DNA of 64,000 nt from Peptococcaceae bacterium BICA1-7 (GCA_000802095.1 JUEB01000024.1:124001-188000), one strand, 5' to 3'; counted from the first letter of the stretch, positions 1 through 10,108 are shown. Numbers and translations are program-made. The notes: generated by a model not told the origin, from the sequence alone.

Positions 1-1071
1 TATTATGTTCAGTATGGATTGGGGGCCAGGGAGCGAAAAATATACCGGCTGAGCCCTCCGGACGTAGGCACCTTCCTGCATGCCGTTATTGAAAACTTCT
101 CCAGGAAGGTTGCCGATCAAAATATAGACTGGCGGGAATTTGACAGGGAATGGTGTAAGGATACGGTTTCCCTGATTGTGGATGAAATGCTGGATAATAT
201 GCAGGGCGCAGGCCTTTCCGGATCGAAAAGATTCACTGCTCTTACCCTGAGGCTGAAGAGGGTAATTACAAGGGCTGTCTGGATCATCGCCGAGCATATC
301 AGGAGAGGCAGCTTTTATCCCGTTGGCTATGAGATGGATTTTGGGGATGGAGAAAAACTTCCTCCCATTGCCATAGAACTGGAATCAGGTGAAAAGATAT
401 ACCTTACCGGAAGAATCGATCGTTTGGATGCCCTGAAGGCGGAAGAGGGCACTTACCTCAGGATTGTGGACTATAAGTCGGGAAATAAGGCTTTTAAGCT
501 GTCGGATGTATTTTATGGCTTACAGGTTCAGCTAATCACCTATCTGGATGCCATTGGGGAAAACAGCGGGCTGGACATAACACCGCCTGTTCTTCCGGGA
601 GGAGTGCTGTACTTTAAGATTGACGACCCTATTATAAAAGGGACTGGCAGGCTCCCGGAGGAAGAAATAGAGAGATCCATCATGAGGCAGCTTAAGATGA
701 AGGGACTGCTGCTGGCCGACGTGAAGCTGATCAGGGAAATGGATAACACCATGGAAGGGACTTCACTGATTATCCCGGCCAGGATCAATAAAGGGGATGT
801 GCTGGGCAAATCCTCGGCAGCCTCTCCGGAGCAGTTCGGGCTGCTCAGAAAATATGTGCGGAAGCTGTTAAAGAGCCTTTGTGAGGAGATCATGAAAGGG
901 AATACCTCTATACAGCCTTATAAGAAAAAAGGGATCACCTCCTGCAAATACTGCGGCTTTTCCGCAGTGTGCCAGTTTGATACCGCCAGAGAAGAGAACA
1001 ACTTCAGGCTTTTATATGACCGTGAGGATGAAGAAGTCTGGAGGCTTTTGGGGGTAAACAGTGATGTCTGA
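1..1071 (+). CDS. addB: AddB (RexB-like) C-terminal part, 5' end outside window
   Basis: Subunit of the AddAB helicase-nuclease that processes double-strand DNA breaks for RecA loading. The reading frame is open from base 1, so the gene starts upstream; the first possible start in the window (TTG at 19) is internal. The visible ~356 residues carry the RecB-family nuclease fold, with IDRLD followed by RIVDYKSG near visible residues 130-153. A Cys cluster C-x2-C-x5-C (CKYCGFSAVC) sits near the end; with an upstream Cys in the missing part it forms the [4Fe-4S] staple known in AddB. The stop overlaps the start of addA, as expected for translational coupling. Confidence 0.93.
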   Translation, partial: YYVQYGLGARERKIYRLSPPDVGTFLHAVIENFSRKVADQNIDWREFDREWCKDTVSLIVDEMLDNMQGAGLSGSKRFTALTLRLKRVITRAVWIIAEHIRRGSFYPVGYEMDFGDGEKLPPIAIELESGEKIYLTGRIDRLDALKAEEGTYLRIVDYKSGNKAFKLSDVFYGLQVQLITYLDAIGENSGLDITPPVLPGGVLYFKIDDPIIKGTGRLPEEEIERSIMRQLKMKGLLLADVKLIREMDNTMEGTSLIIPARINKGDVLGKSSAASPEQFGLLRKYVRKLLKSLCEEIMKGNTSIQPYKKKGITSCKYCGFSAVCQFDTAREENNFRLLYDREDEEVWRLLGVNSDV

Positions 1072-4000
1072 CAGTGCAAAGGTGGAAAGTGTGATGAGGG
1101 GAAATACCAACTGGACTGCCGAGCAGTGGGATGCCATCACTGAAAGGGACTGCAGCCTGCTGGTGGCTGCGGCTGCAGGAGCGGGCAAAACCGCCGTGCT
1201 GGTGGAGAGAATTATCCGGAAGATAACAGACCCCGATAATCCCGTAGATATTGACAGTCTTTTGATAGTGACCTTTACCAATGCGGCGGCCACTGAAATG
1301 AGAGAGAGAATTGCCGGGGCCATAGCGGCGGTTTTGGAGAAAAATCCCGGCTCAAAAAATATTCTAAGACAGCTGGCCTTATTAAACAAGGCCAGCATCA
1401 CCACCATTCACTCCTTTTGCCTGGAGGTGATCCGCAGCAATTTCCAGAGCATCAATATAGACCCGGGCTTTAGGATTACCGATGAAACCGAGGCCGCGCT
1501 GATGAAGCTGGAGGTTTTACAGGAGCTGTTCGAGGACCAGTATGAGCAGGAAGATAATAAATATTTCTTCGATCTGCTGGAGTGCTATGGAGGGAACAGG
1601 GATGACCAGGCGCTGCAGGACATGGTCTTAAGCCTGCACAGCTTTATACAGAGCAGCCCGTGGCCGGAAAAGTGGCTTGCTGAGATGACCGGGGGCTTTA
1701 ATGTCTCCGAAGGGCTTGATTTTGGAGAAACCCCCTGGGGGCAGGTGCTCATTGGCTCAGTCAGGTTTGAGCTTGGCGGCCTGAAAGAAATGCTGGCCCG
1801 GGCGTTAGATATTTTAAGGAATGCCCGGGGCCTTGAAAAATACGTTGGCGTCTTCCAGGAGGACCTGTCTGAACTGGAGGCTCTATTGAAGGTCTGCGAA
1901 GGTGAAAGCGGCACAAAGTGGGATACAGTGTATAGCGCCCTCCAAAACCGGGAATTCAGGCGCCTGCCTTCGGCGGCCAGGGATGCCGACAGTGAAAAGC
2001 AGGATTATGTTAAAAAAATAAGGGATGACGTTAAGGCCGGAATAAGGAAAATAAAAGAAAAAAATATTACTGCCGGTTCCGCTGAAATATTAAATGACCT
2101 CAAAGCCATGTACCCGGTGATAAAGTGCCTGGCAGGGCTGGTGTCGGATTTTAGCAAAAGGTACGCCGCCAGGAAAAGCCAAAAATCGGTGGCTGACTTT
2201 AATGACCTGGAGCACTTCTGCCTTGAAATTCTGTCGGAACGGGATGAGCATGGCCACATCAGGCCCTCCGGGGCAGCTCTGGGCTACCGGGAGCGGTATG
2301 CGGAAATTCTTGTGGACGAGTACCAGGACAGCAACCTTATACAGGAAATAATGATCAACATGGTTTCCCGGGAGGACACCGGCAGGCCCAATGTGTTTAT
2401 GGTGGGAGATATTAAGCAGAGCATATACCGGTTCAGGCAGGCCAGGCCGGAGCTGTTCCTTGATAAGTACAGCAGGTATTCCACCGGGAAAGGAAATTCC
2501 CATAGAAAAATACTGCTGTTTAAGAATTTTCGAAGCCGTAAAGAGGTAGTGGAGGCAGTCAATTTCATATTCCGGCAGATCATGTCGGCCAGTGTGGGAG
2601 AGCTGGACTATACCGATATTGAAGCCCTTAATCCGGGGGCGTCTTTCGCAGAGAATGACAGTGAGGCCAGGGTGGTGGGGGGAGAGGCCGAGCTTCACCT
2701 GATTCAGACCGGTGGCAGCGGTGACATCTTCTCTGAGGAGGAGTCAGACTCTGAAGAGCAGGAGTCCGGTGAGGATCAGCCCGGGGATGAGGAAATGCTG
2801 GACAGCATTCAGTGTGAGGCCCGGCTTGCCGCCAGGCGGATAATGGAGCTTATGCAGCCGGATGATCAGGGCAGAGAATTCTGTGTATATGATCAGGGAA
2901 GGCAGGAATACCGGAGGGCAGACTACCGGGATATAGTTATACTTTTACGCACCATGAGGAGATGGTCTGATGTCTTTATGGAAGAGCTGGCCCTGCAGGG
3001 AATCCCAGCCTTTGCGGATACAGGCGCAGGTTTTTTTAAAACCTCCGAGGTGCAGGTAATTCTGTCGCTGCTGCAAATAATTGACAACCCTCTGCAGGAT
3101 ATCCCACTGCTGTCGGTGATTCGTTCACCTATTTTTTCTTTTTCAACCGATGAGCTGGCTGATCTGCGCCTGGCCGACAGGAAGGCAGCGCTTTATAATG
3201 CCCTTCAGGTATTGGCGGAGGGCAGTGAAGGCCCGGCGTCAAAAAAGGCAGCCTCATTTTTGCGTGATCTGCAAAGGTGGAGGGACATGGCGCTGTATAT
3301 GTCCACCGACCAGCTGCTGTGGCGGCTCTATAATGAAACAGGCTATTTTGGAATGGTGGGGGCCATGCCGGCAGGGGAGCAGCGGCAGGCCAACCTGCGC
3401 ATTTTATTTGAGAGGGCCAGGCAGTTTGAAGAAACCAGCTACAAGGGTTTGTTCAATTTTATAAACTTTGTGGACAAATTAAAAGGCAGCAGAGGGGACC
3501 TGGGGAGCGCCAAAATACTGGGAGAGAATGATAATGTGGTGCGCATCCTGAGTATCCATAAAAGCAAGGGACTGGAATTTCCGGTGGTGATACTTTCGGG
3601 CTGCGGGAAGAAATTCAACCTGCAGGACATGAATAAAAGTATTTTGCTTCACCAGGAGCTTGGCCTGGGCCCTGATGTGGTTGACCACAGGCTGAGGCTT
3701 TCCTACCCCTCCGCTCCCAAGCAGGCTATCCGGGAGAGGCTGAAAGCAGAAACACTCTCCGAGGAAATGAGGATACTCTATGTGGCCCTGACCAGGGCCA
3801 GGGAAAAGCTTATCATCACCGGAGCGGTCAGTGATGTTCCCAGGGCCGTGGCAAAATGGGCCAGGTGTGCCGGTGTCCCGGAGAACAGGCTGCCGGCCCA
3901 TGAAATGCTTAAAGGAGGCCGTTATCTTGACTGGATTGGCCCTGCCCTGCTAAGGCATAAAGACTGCGGGGGCTTAAGGGAAAGCGCCGGAATGGGCAGC

Positions 4001-4861
4001 CAGTTCCAGGGACTTCTGATGGAAGACCCCTCTGAATGGGGCATCCGGATATGGAATAAAAGCGATGTATTGGGCGGCCAGTCAGCCGTAGAGCAGGACC
4101 AGGGCCAGTTTATCCAGTGGCTGGAAGGACTGGAGACGGCAGAGGTGACCGGTGCATTACAGGAAGAAATACACAGAAGACTTAGCTGGGAATACCAGTA
4201 CCAAAAGGCCTCCCGGGTGCCTGCCAAGGTTTCGGTAACCGAGCTGAAAAGGCGTTTTGACGCCCAGCTTATGGAGGAGGCCGGCGCCTTTTCCCCAATC
4301 CTTCCGGCTCTGGTCAAAAAGCCCCTTTTCCTGGAGGAGAAGAAGGGCCTCAGCCCCGCGGAGGCCGGGACCGCCCTGCACTTTGTCATGCAGACCTTAA
4401 ATTACAGGCAGGCTGAAATTGAAGCCCAGATAGAGGATATGGTGGACAGGGACCTTCTCACAGAGCAGCAGGCCCGGAGCGTGGACCCGGACAAAATAAG
4501 GCGCTTCCTTGAATCACCCCTGGGGGTGAGGCTCCTTGCCTCGGACAGTGTCTACCGGGAAATGCCCTTCAATATGGAGATACCCTGCCAGGAGCTGTAC
4601 CGGGATATGTTAGACGAGGCCTTCCAGGGAGAGACCCTGCTGCTGCAGGGAGTAATCGACTGCTACTTTGAGGAAGAGGATGGCCTTGTGCTGCTGGACT
4701 ACAAGACCGACTATGCCCCCGCCGGCAGGGTGGAAGCCATCAGGGAAAGGTACCGGCCCCAGATCAGCTATTATACCCGGGCTTTAGAGCTGCTCACCGG
4801 GAAGAAGGTTAAGGAGAAATATATTTATCTTTTCTGGAATGGGGAAGTGCTGGAATACTAG
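1061..4861 (+). CDS. addA: AddA helicase-nuclease subunit
   Basis: ATP-dependent 3'-5' helicase/nuclease subunit of AddAB. At 1266 aa it has the family length. It shows a Q-motif-like NWTAEQWDAI (17-26), Walker A GAGKT (40-44), the UvrD/REP DEYQD box near 418, the helicase motif LYVALTRAREKL near 905 and the C-terminal RecB-type nuclease motif LLDYKTD near 1211. The start could be GTG 1061 or ATG 1064; both overlap the end of addB. An acidic stretch rich in Glu, Asp and Ser around residues 550-580 looks like a surface insertion. Identification is firm. Confidence 0.96.
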   Translation: MMSDSAKVESVMRGNTNWTAEQWDAITERDCSLLVAAAAGAGKTAVLVERIIRKITDPDNPVDIDSLLIVTFTNAAATEMRERIAGAIAAVLEKNPGSKNILRQLALLNKASITTIHSFCLEVIRSNFQSINIDPGFRITDETEAALMKLEVLQELFEDQYEQEDNKYFFDLLECYGGNRDDQALQDMVLSLHSFIQSSPWPEKWLAEMTGGFNVSEGLDFGETPWGQVLIGSVRFELGGLKEMLARALDILRNARGLEKYVGVFQEDLSELEALLKVCEGESGTKWDTVYSALQNREFRRLPSAARDADSEKQDYVKKIRDDVKAGIRKIKEKNITAGSAEILNDLKAMYPVIKCLAGLVSDFSKRYAARKSQKSVADFNDLEHFCLEILSERDEHGHIRPSGAALGYRERYAEILVDEYQDSNLIQEIMINMVSREDTGRPNVFMVGDIKQSIYRFRQARPELFLDKYSRYSTGKGNSHRKILLFKNFRSRKEVVEAVNFIFRQIMSASVGELDYTDIEALNPGASFAENDSEARVVGGEAELHLIQTGGSGDIFSEEESDSEEQESGEDQPGDEEMLDSIQCEARLAARRIMELMQPDDQGREFCVYDQGRQEYRRADYRDIVILLRTMRRWSDVFMEELALQGIPAFADTGAGFFKTSEVQVILSLLQIIDNPLQDIPLLSVIRSPIFSFSTDELADLRLADRKAALYNALQVLAEGSEGPASKKAASFLRDLQRWRDMALYMSTDQLLWRLYNETGYFGMVGAMPAGEQRQANLRILFERARQFEETSYKGLFNFINFVDKLKGSRGDLGSAKILGENDNVVRILSIHKSKGLEFPVVILSGCGKKFNLQDMNKSILLHQELGLGPDVVDHRLRLSYPSAPKQAIRERLKAETLSEEMRILYVALTRAREKLIITGAVSDVPRAVAKWARCAGVPENRLPAHEMLKGGRYLDWIGPALLRHKDCGGLRESAGMGSQFQGLLMEDPSEWGIRIWNKSDVLGGQSAVEQDQGQFIQWLEGLETAEVTGALQEEIHRRLSWEYQYQKASRVPAKVSVTELKRRFDAQLMEEAGAFSPILPALVKKPLFLEEKKGLSPAEAGTALHFVMQTLNYRQAEIEAQIEDMVDRDLLTEQQARSVDPDKIRRFLESPLGVRLLASDSVYREMPFNMEIPCQELYRDMLDEAFQGETLLLQGVIDCYFEEEDGLVLLDYKTDYAPAGRVEAIRERYRPQISYYTRALELLTGKKVKEKYIYLFWNGEVLEY

Positions 4862-4881
4862 CTTATAGGTGATGCTCTCCG

Positions 4882-4920
4882 GTCGGAATACAGGAGACAG
4901 AATACAGGAGACAGGAGGGC
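4882..4920. repeat. GGAGACAG-type short repeat
   Basis: This stretch has two imperfect copies of GAATACAGGAGACAG. Its reverse complement (CTCCTGTATTCCGAC-like) resembles tracts at 57189-57243, 59299-59351 and 59631-59820. It sits in the addA-hisG spacer and is followed by a weak hairpin with arms CCGGgCATT and AATaTGCCGG (about 4920-4943) that may end addA transcription. Confidence 0.5.
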
Positions 4921-5000
4921 CGGGCATTTCTAATATGCCGGTTGATGCTTTAATGTTATTGAAATTGGATCGTGAAGTAAATCCCATAAGGAAAAAAGAA

Positions 5001-5029
5001 TTGACACTCCGGCTGTCCGGGATTATACT
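5001..5029 (+). promoter_or_regulatory. sigma-A promoter of hisG
   Basis: TTGACA at 5001-5006 and TATACT at 5024-5029 are separated by exactly 17 bp, 72 bp upstream of the hisG start. This is a near-consensus housekeeping promoter, so hisG is probably transcribed independently of addAB. Confidence 0.8.
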
Positions 5030-5100
5030 AAATCTATAAAACTTTAGCACGGTAAAGCGATAACATATTAATTGATTAAAGAGATTCAGGAGGAGTACAT

Positions 5101-5973
5101 ATGAGTAAGCTGAGACTGGGAATACCGAAGGGGAGCCTGCAGGAGGCCACCTTCCAGCTTTTTAAGAGGGCCGGGTTCAATATAACGGTAAGGAGCCGGT
5201 CATATTTTCCGGCCATCGATGACCCGGAGATAGAGGTGGTGCTTATGCGCGCCCAGGAGATACCCAGGTATGTAAATGAGGGAGTGCTGGACGCGGGACT
5301 GAGCGGGCTGGACTGGATACTGGAAAATGACGCCGACGTGGTGGAAGTGGCCGACCTGGTTTACTCCAAGCAGACCAATAACCCCATCCGGCTGGTGCTG
5401 GCCGTGGCCAACGACAGCAATATAAAGACCGTTAAAGATCTCCAGGGCAAGAGGATAGCCACCGAGCTGGTCAGGGTGACCAGGAAATACCTGGAGGATA
5501 ACGATGTGGGAGCCATGGTTGAATTCTCCTATGGGGCCACAGAGGTCAAGGTCCCGGACCTGGTAGACGCCATCGCCGACCTTACCGAAACAGGCAGCTC
5601 TTTAAAGGCCAACAACCTGAGGATAATAGCCACCATACTGACATCCAACACCAAGCTGCACGCCAACAGAAAGTCCTGGGCAGACCCCTGGAAGAAAGAG
5701 AAGCTGGAAAACCTCTCGGTCCTCCTGCAGGGAGCACTGCGGGCCGACTCCCAGGTGGGCCTTAAAATGAATGTGCCCGGAGACAAAATAAAAGACGTCC
5801 TCTCGGTCCTCCCGGCCATGAAGCACCCCACTGTCTCCCAGCTTTTCAACAGCGACTGGGTGGCCATTGAGACCGTGCTGGACGAAAGAACCGCCCGGGA
5901 CCTGATCCCCTCCCTGAGGAAAAAAGGCGCCCAGGATATAATAGAGTACCCCCTGAATAAGGTCATCCCGTAA
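5101..5973 (+). CDS. hisG: ATP phosphoribosyltransferase, long form
   Basis: Catalyses the first step of histidine synthesis, ATP + PRPP to phosphoribosyl-ATP. The N-terminal start ([10 protein letters not shown]), the [12 protein letters not shown] segment near 62-73 and the PRPP-binding [15 protein letters not shown] near 158-172 are typical of HisG. At 290 aa it is the long form, with a C-terminal ACT-like domain (about 212-290) that normally gives histidine feedback and removes the need for HisZ. An AGGAGG site (5088-5093) precedes the ATG. No other his gene lies nearby, so it is separated from any his operon. Confidence 0.94.
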   Translation: MSKLRLGIPKGSLQEATFQLFKRAGFNITVRSRSYFPAIDDPEIEVVLMRAQEIPRYVNEGVLDAGLSGLDWILENDADVVEVADLVYSKQTNNPIRLVLAVANDSNIKTVKDLQGKRIATELVRVTRKYLEDNDVGAMVEFSYGATEVKVPDLVDAIADLTETGSSLKANNLRIIATILTSNTKLHANRKSWADPWKKEKLENLSVLLQGALRADSQVGLKMNVPGDKIKDVLSVLPAMKHPTVSQLFNSDWVAIETVLDERTARDLIPSLRKKGAQDIIEYPLNKVIP

Positions 5974-6051
5974 GACCGAAGGAGACAAGACGCTCTTGGC
6001 CACAGAGGATAGAAAATATACTGTGCATGTCATCCTTGCAGGTATTTTTAA

Positions 6052-6195
6052 AGCCACAGAGGACACAGAGGACACAGAGTTTTTTAGCTCTGCTTGTATG
6101 CTTAAAAATAAATAAATTGAGACGGCTGATAACGGTTTCCAAATTATCGGTTTCTTGCTAAGCCAATTCTCTGTGATCTCTGTGTCCTCTGTGGC
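6052..6195. repeat. CCACAGAGG palindromic repeat, copy A
   Basis: The left arm (6052-6079) repeats CACAGAGGA and the right arm (6166-6195) reads CTCTGTG...CCTCTGTGGCT. Together they can pair into a long hairpin with an ~86-nt AT-rich loop. The 50 bases before it (6005-6055, including CTGTGCATGTCATCCTTGC) recur at 12660 and 13558. Possible short ORFs across it are repeat translations, not genes. Confidence 0.85.
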
Positions 6196-6243
6196 TGATA
6201 AAGACCTGAGAGCCTCTAAATACCGGCTTAGTACGGGCAGTTA

Positions 6244-7758
6244 TTAATTTAGACGCTCACGGAGCACGTGTTTCATCAGTTTGCCCACTCCATTCCTGGG
6301 GAGGGAGTCCAGGAAAACCACCTCTTTTAAGGACTTGAATTTGGCCAGCCTGTCCCGGCAAATTCCAATCACATCATCTTCGTTCAGATCTGACTCTGGT
6401 GATTTCACCACGAAGGCCACAGGAATCTCTCCCCACTTTTGATCCGCTTTACCCACCACAGCCACATCGGCAATACCGGGATGCTGGATAATCACAGCCT
6501 CCAGTTCGGCAGGGTAGATATTTTCTCCGCCGCTGATAACCATATCCTTAAGGCGGTCAACTATGTAGATAAAACCGTCGGTATCCTTTATTCCCAGGTC
6601 GCCGGAGTAGTAGCAGCCATTTGCCAGAACAGCGGCCGTGGCTTCAGGGTTGTTCCAGTAGCCCTTGAAGACCTGGGGCCCCATGACGCAGATTTCACCA
6701 ATTTCACCGCTGGGTAGCTCCTTGCGGGTTTCCGGGTCAACTATTTTTACATCACCGTGAAAAACCGGTTTTCCCACCGAGGTGTGCTTATCCCAGCCCA
6801 TGTCGTGAGTCCAGAAGGTCAGTGCGCCGGAATATTCTGTTAGGCCCAGGACATTTTCCACTTCTATTCCCATTTTTTTGTACTCAATAAAGATTTGCTC
6901 CGGTACTATAGAACCCCCGCAGACAATGTGTTCCAAGGAAGACAGGTCTTTTTTGTCCAGGCCGGGAACTCTCAGCATGGCAGCGGTCATAACAGGCACC
7001 GTCATCATGAGGGTGATGCGTTCCTTTTCCACCAGATCCCATACCATTACCGGGTCGAAATCGGCTAAAAATACGGTGGTAACGCCGCAGTGGATATTGG
7101 TCATCATGGGAGCAAGGCCCCCGATGTGAAAGAGAGGGGCGATGGAAAGAAACCGGTCCTTGTATTTCCAGCTGATGGTATGGCAATGCCCCGCCGTAAC
7201 AAAAAACAGGTTGCTGTGAGTGAGCATAGCCCCCTTCGGCCTGCCGGTGGTTCCGGAGGTATACATTATAATAGCCGTGTCATCACCTCCGGACACAAAT
7301 AAGGGCTCGTCAGCGGGACTTTCAGCCAGTGCCTCCTCAAAGGAGATGTCTTTACCCTGACCGCCGATGCAAATGAATTCACGGGCCCCGGTTTGGGAGC
7401 GGATCTGGTCCACCACCGGCGCAAATTCTTCATCGTAGATAAGGCAGGCCGCGCCGCTGTTATTCAGTATGTACTCAATTTCGGCTGGGTGGAGTCTCCA
7501 GTTAAGCGGCACAGTAATGGCGTCTGCCTTTGCTATGGCAAAAAGTGCGGTCACATACTGGTTTCTGTTTTTGCCCAGGATAGCCACCCTGTCTCCCGGA
7601 TAAATGGACTTTGCCTTAAGGTAGTGGGCCAGTTGATTGACCCTCTGATTAGCCTGCCTGAAGGTATAGCGGTCCCCTTGATCTACAAAGCACTCCAGTT
7701 CTGGTGATAAATACGCCCGGTTGGCCATCATGCCACCGATGTTAATATTGGAATTCAT
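6244..7758 (-). CDS. AMP-forming acyl-CoA ligase (long-chain fatty-acid type)
   Basis: Activates a carboxylic acid to its acyl-AMP and then acyl-CoA (ANL superfamily). It has the phosphate-binding loop YTSGTTGRPKG (166-176), YYSGDLG near 388, the hinge VDRLKDMVISGGENIYP near 399 and the C-terminal lysine motif PRNGVGKLMK near 488-497. The chain is 504 aa, normal for the family. A strong AAGGGGG site lies upstream of the start. It is 24 bp downstream of the acyl-CoA dehydrogenase in the same direction, so the two form an operon for fatty- or aromatic-acid activation and oxidation. The substrate cannot be read from sequence. Confidence 0.9.
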   Translation of the reverse strand: MNSNINIGGMMANRAYLSPELECFVDQGDRYTFRQANQRVNQLAHYLKAKSIYPGDRVAILGKNRNQYVTALFAIAKADAITVPLNWRLHPAEIEYILNNSGAACLIYDEEFAPVVDQIRSQTGAREFICIGGQGKDISFEEALAESPADEPLFVSGGDDTAIIMYTSGTTGRPKGAMLTHSNLFFVTAGHCHTISWKYKDRFLSIAPLFHIGGLAPMMTNIHCGVTTVFLADFDPVMVWDLVEKERITLMMTVPVMTAAMLRVPGLDKKDLSSLEHIVCGGSIVPEQIFIEYKKMGIEVENVLGLTEYSGALTFWTHDMGWDKHTSVGKPVFHGDVKIVDPETRKELPSGEIGEICVMGPQVFKGYWNNPEATAAVLANGCYYSGDLGIKDTDGFIYIVDRLKDMVISGGENIYPAELEAVIIQHPGIADVAVVGKADQKWGEIPVAFVVKSPESDLNEDDVIGICRDRLAKFKSLKEVVFLDSLPRNGVGKLMKHVLRERLN

Positions 7759-7782
7759 AGCAATCCCCCTTATAGGTGTTGA

Positions 7783-9378
7783 TTATAGACTATGTTCCAC
7801 CTCGTTTAGTGCATTTAACTGGTATTCATGGAATAGATCATGACAAAAACTGTCCCAGTGATGGTAGACTTTTATGGATTGTTCATTTACCTCCAGATCG
7901 GGATAGGCCAGCAATTGGCTTATTTCCTGCTGGTATTTTTGAATGACTGCCGGATCGGACCCCTTCAGTATGCTGGCAATAAAGTCACTGGCCGGGTACC
8001 AGCCGGCCGCCCTTTGAAGGTCCCTGGAGATCTGCATGATCAGAACATTTCGGGGGCCTTCCCATAGTTCGTTTACCGCTGAATCACGGTAAAGCCTGGG
8101 CAGGGCCGAAAAATCCTCCATCACCCCGTGGCCGCCGAACAGTGACATGGACAGGCGGATGACATCTGTGCTGTCCCAGGAGGCGGCAATCTTTTGCAGC
8201 ATGATCAGCTCCCGGATATCGAACTGCTTCTTTTTACTCTCCTGGCCATCACCTCCTGGCAGGCCGCGTGGCTGTTCACTCTCCATTTGCAAAAACTGCT
8301 GGTATACCTTAAAAGCGCCTGCTACTGTTTGTTTGGTAAGGCGGTCAATTTTTTGCACCTGGCCGGCCACCAGTGGAAACTGACCTATTTTTCTGTCGAA
8401 GGCTTCCCGGAATTCCGCGTATTGTTTGGCTTCCCTGGCTGCGCGGGTCATAAAGCCGGCTGCAGAAAGGCCTACGGTCAGCCTTGAATAAGTCAGAACG
8501 ATGCCAACCACATTGGCCACTCCCCGGTCCAGAGGCCCCACAGGATAAGCCAGCGCTCCATTGAAGGTAATCTCGGCGGTGGTCAGCTCGCTGGTGCCCA
8601 TTTTCCACTTAATGCGGTCAATGGTATAGCCGTTGCGGATTTCCTTTTCTTTGTTCCCGGGCAGCCAGGAGGGAACCACAAAAAGGGCCACCTTCTCGGA
8701 CCCAACCGGCTTGGCGGTAACGATGGCGTAGTCGGCATGGGTGGCGGAGCAAAAAAACTTATTCCCGTATAACCTCCACTGGCCTCCCTCCTGTACGGCC
8801 TCCAGAACATTGGCGGGAACATCCGAGCCTCCCTGGATTTCCGAGAGGTACTGCGCCCCGATGGCAAAGTCACCATCAATTCCCTCCCGGCAGTGGCGGA
8901 GTATTTGCCGGGTTTCTTCGGTGCCGGCATTTTTTTTCAGTATCTCCACCATGCCCTCGGTACAGGTAATGGGGCAGGCTATGCAGGCCTCACCGTTTTG
9001 GTAGATGATGTACATTTTTACCAGCTTAACCCACGGAGATGTGCTGCTGGAGAAAATGGCCTCGGAGAATATTTCCTTTTCCATAATCTCAGTCTCAGCA
9101 GGGCGAACGATGCGGTCAATCCTGTGCTTATGCCCGTCGTAGTGAACCATATAGGGGCGCTTCTCAGGGCAGGCAATGGAATCCGCCATTTTCCTCCAGC
9201 GAAAAGAGGCTTTTCGGGAAACAGCCCGGGCCTCCCGGTCTACACTTTGCCAATCTTCACCGGCAAAGTGCCTGATCACCTTTTGAATAAAGGGATCATC
9301 GGCATAATAATCCACACTTTCCCGCCATTGCAGGAATTCGTCAAAATTATAGGGATAATTTCGGTCCGGAAATGACAT
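7783..9378 (-). CDS. acyl-CoA dehydrogenase, large (AidB-like) type
   Basis: FAD enzyme of the acyl-CoA dehydrogenase superfamily. At 531 aa it is longer than the usual ~380 aa, matching the AidB/large subclass. The flavin-loop motif EIQGGSDVPAN falls near residues 180-190, and LFGGHGVMEDFSALPRLYRDS with VNELWEGPRN near 430-460 resembles the AidB C-terminal half. It is first in the leftward operon with the ligase and is transcribed away from the XRE regulator. The likely role is alpha,beta-oxidation of a branched or unusual acyl-CoA; a repair-type AidB role is less likely given the ligase next door. Confidence 0.88.
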   Translation of the reverse strand: MSFPDRNYPYNFDEFLQWRESVDYYADDPFIQKVIRHFAGEDWQSVDREARAVSRKASFRWRKMADSIACPEKRPYMVHYDGHKHRIDRIVRPAETEIMEKEIFSEAIFSSSTSPWVKLVKMYIIYQNGEACIACPITCTEGMVEILKKNAGTEETRQILRHCREGIDGDFAIGAQYLSEIQGGSDVPANVLEAVQEGGQWRLYGNKFFCSATHADYAIVTAKPVGSEKVALFVVPSWLPGNKEKEIRNGYTIDRIKWKMGTSELTTAEITFNGALAYPVGPLDRGVANVVGIVLTYSRLTVGLSAAGFMTRAAREAKQYAEFREAFDRKIGQFPLVAGQVQKIDRLTKQTVAGAFKVYQQFLQMESEQPRGLPGGDGQESKKKQFDIRELIMLQKIAASWDSTDVIRLSMSLFGGHGVMEDFSALPRLYRDSAVNELWEGPRNVLIMQISRDLQRAAGWYPASDFIASILKGSDPAVIQKYQQEISQLLAYPDLEVNEQSIKVYHHWDSFCHDLFHEYQLNALNEVEHSL

Positions 9379-9438
9379 GACTTCAACCTTCCTTCTGATA
9401 ATGAATGAAATTCAGTAATTAGCGCTTTTGAGAACACT

Positions 9439-9467
9439 GGTGTAATAAATGTGATAAATATTACACC
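9439..9467. promoter_or_regulatory. candidate operator, 9-bp perfect inverted repeat
   Basis: GGTGTAATA (9439-9447) and TATTACACC (9459-9467) are perfect inverted arms with an 11-bp centre, 60 bp upstream of the leftward dehydrogenase start. The rest of the 375-bp divergent gap holds a small GGAGGC/GCCTCC hairpin (9655-9670) and a TATAAT (9695-9700) with a weak TTGTTA upstream, likely the promoter of the rightward regulator. Confidence 0.5.
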
Positions 9468-9753
9468 ATTTATATTCAATTATAGGAGCCGGACCTCTCC
9501 CGGTCAAGGTCAATTTTGCGCTTTCTTAGATGAAAAACCATTTAAACAACAGACTCGAGGCTCTTCTGGAAAATTTACGCAGCTGTGCGGGATTTGCGTT
9601 TGCTGATAATATATATTACAATTCCAGATAAATAGCCTGATCAAAATTATAAGAGGAGGCCTCCGCCTCCCACTTGTTAAGGTATTGAATTCAGTATAAT
9701 ATTTATTATGTGTGAGTAATAAATTCTGTAATTTTCTTTTAATGGAGAGCATC

Positions 9754-10104
9754 ATGAAATACAGGGAAATAGGCTACAGAATTACCATAGCAAGAGAAGA
9801 AGCGGGTTTAAACCAGAAGGAGCTGGCCGAAATACTGGGTCTATCCCAGGCTACTCTTTCCAATTATGAAAAGGGTAAACGCCGGGTATACCTGCCTCAG
9901 CTTCAAAAAATGGCCGATGCGCTGGGGAAGCCTCTGGATTACTTTTCCCAGCCCATCGATGTTGATTTGCACCACCCGGGGGCCGGGTACAGTGAGGTCA
10001 AAGAATTGCTGCAGATTATGAACGAATTAAGCGATTTGCCCCAAGAAGACCGCAAATCTGTGGTGGACTATATTCGGTGGTTAAAATCCCGGAAAGGGGA
10101 GTGA
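9754..10104 (+). CDS. XRE-family transcriptional regulator
   Basis: Helix-turn-helix DNA-binding protein of 116 aa. The HTH_3 fold covers residues ~8-60 (ITIAREEAGLNQKELAEILG, then LSQATLSNYEKGKRRVYLP). The tail (SDLPQEDRKSVVDYIRWL) is a short helical extension common in Firmicute XRE proteins. ATG 9754 is preferred because GGAGAG lies 6-7 bp upstream; an in-frame ATG at 9742 and GTG at 9712 lack such a site. It is four bases from the next dehydrogenase and divergent from the first, so it probably controls both acyl-CoA operons. Confidence 0.88.
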   Translation: MKYREIGYRITIAREEAGLNQKELAEILGLSQATLSNYEKGKRRVYLPQLQKMADALGKPLDYFSQPIDVDLHHPGAGYSEVKELLQIMNELSDLPQEDRKSVVDYIRWLKSRKGE

Positions 10105-10108
10105 GGGC

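Noticed and set aside
2090-2698. 202-codon leftward frame inside addA
   Set aside because: Opposite strand of a confidently identified gene; no start signal and a composition expected from antisense.
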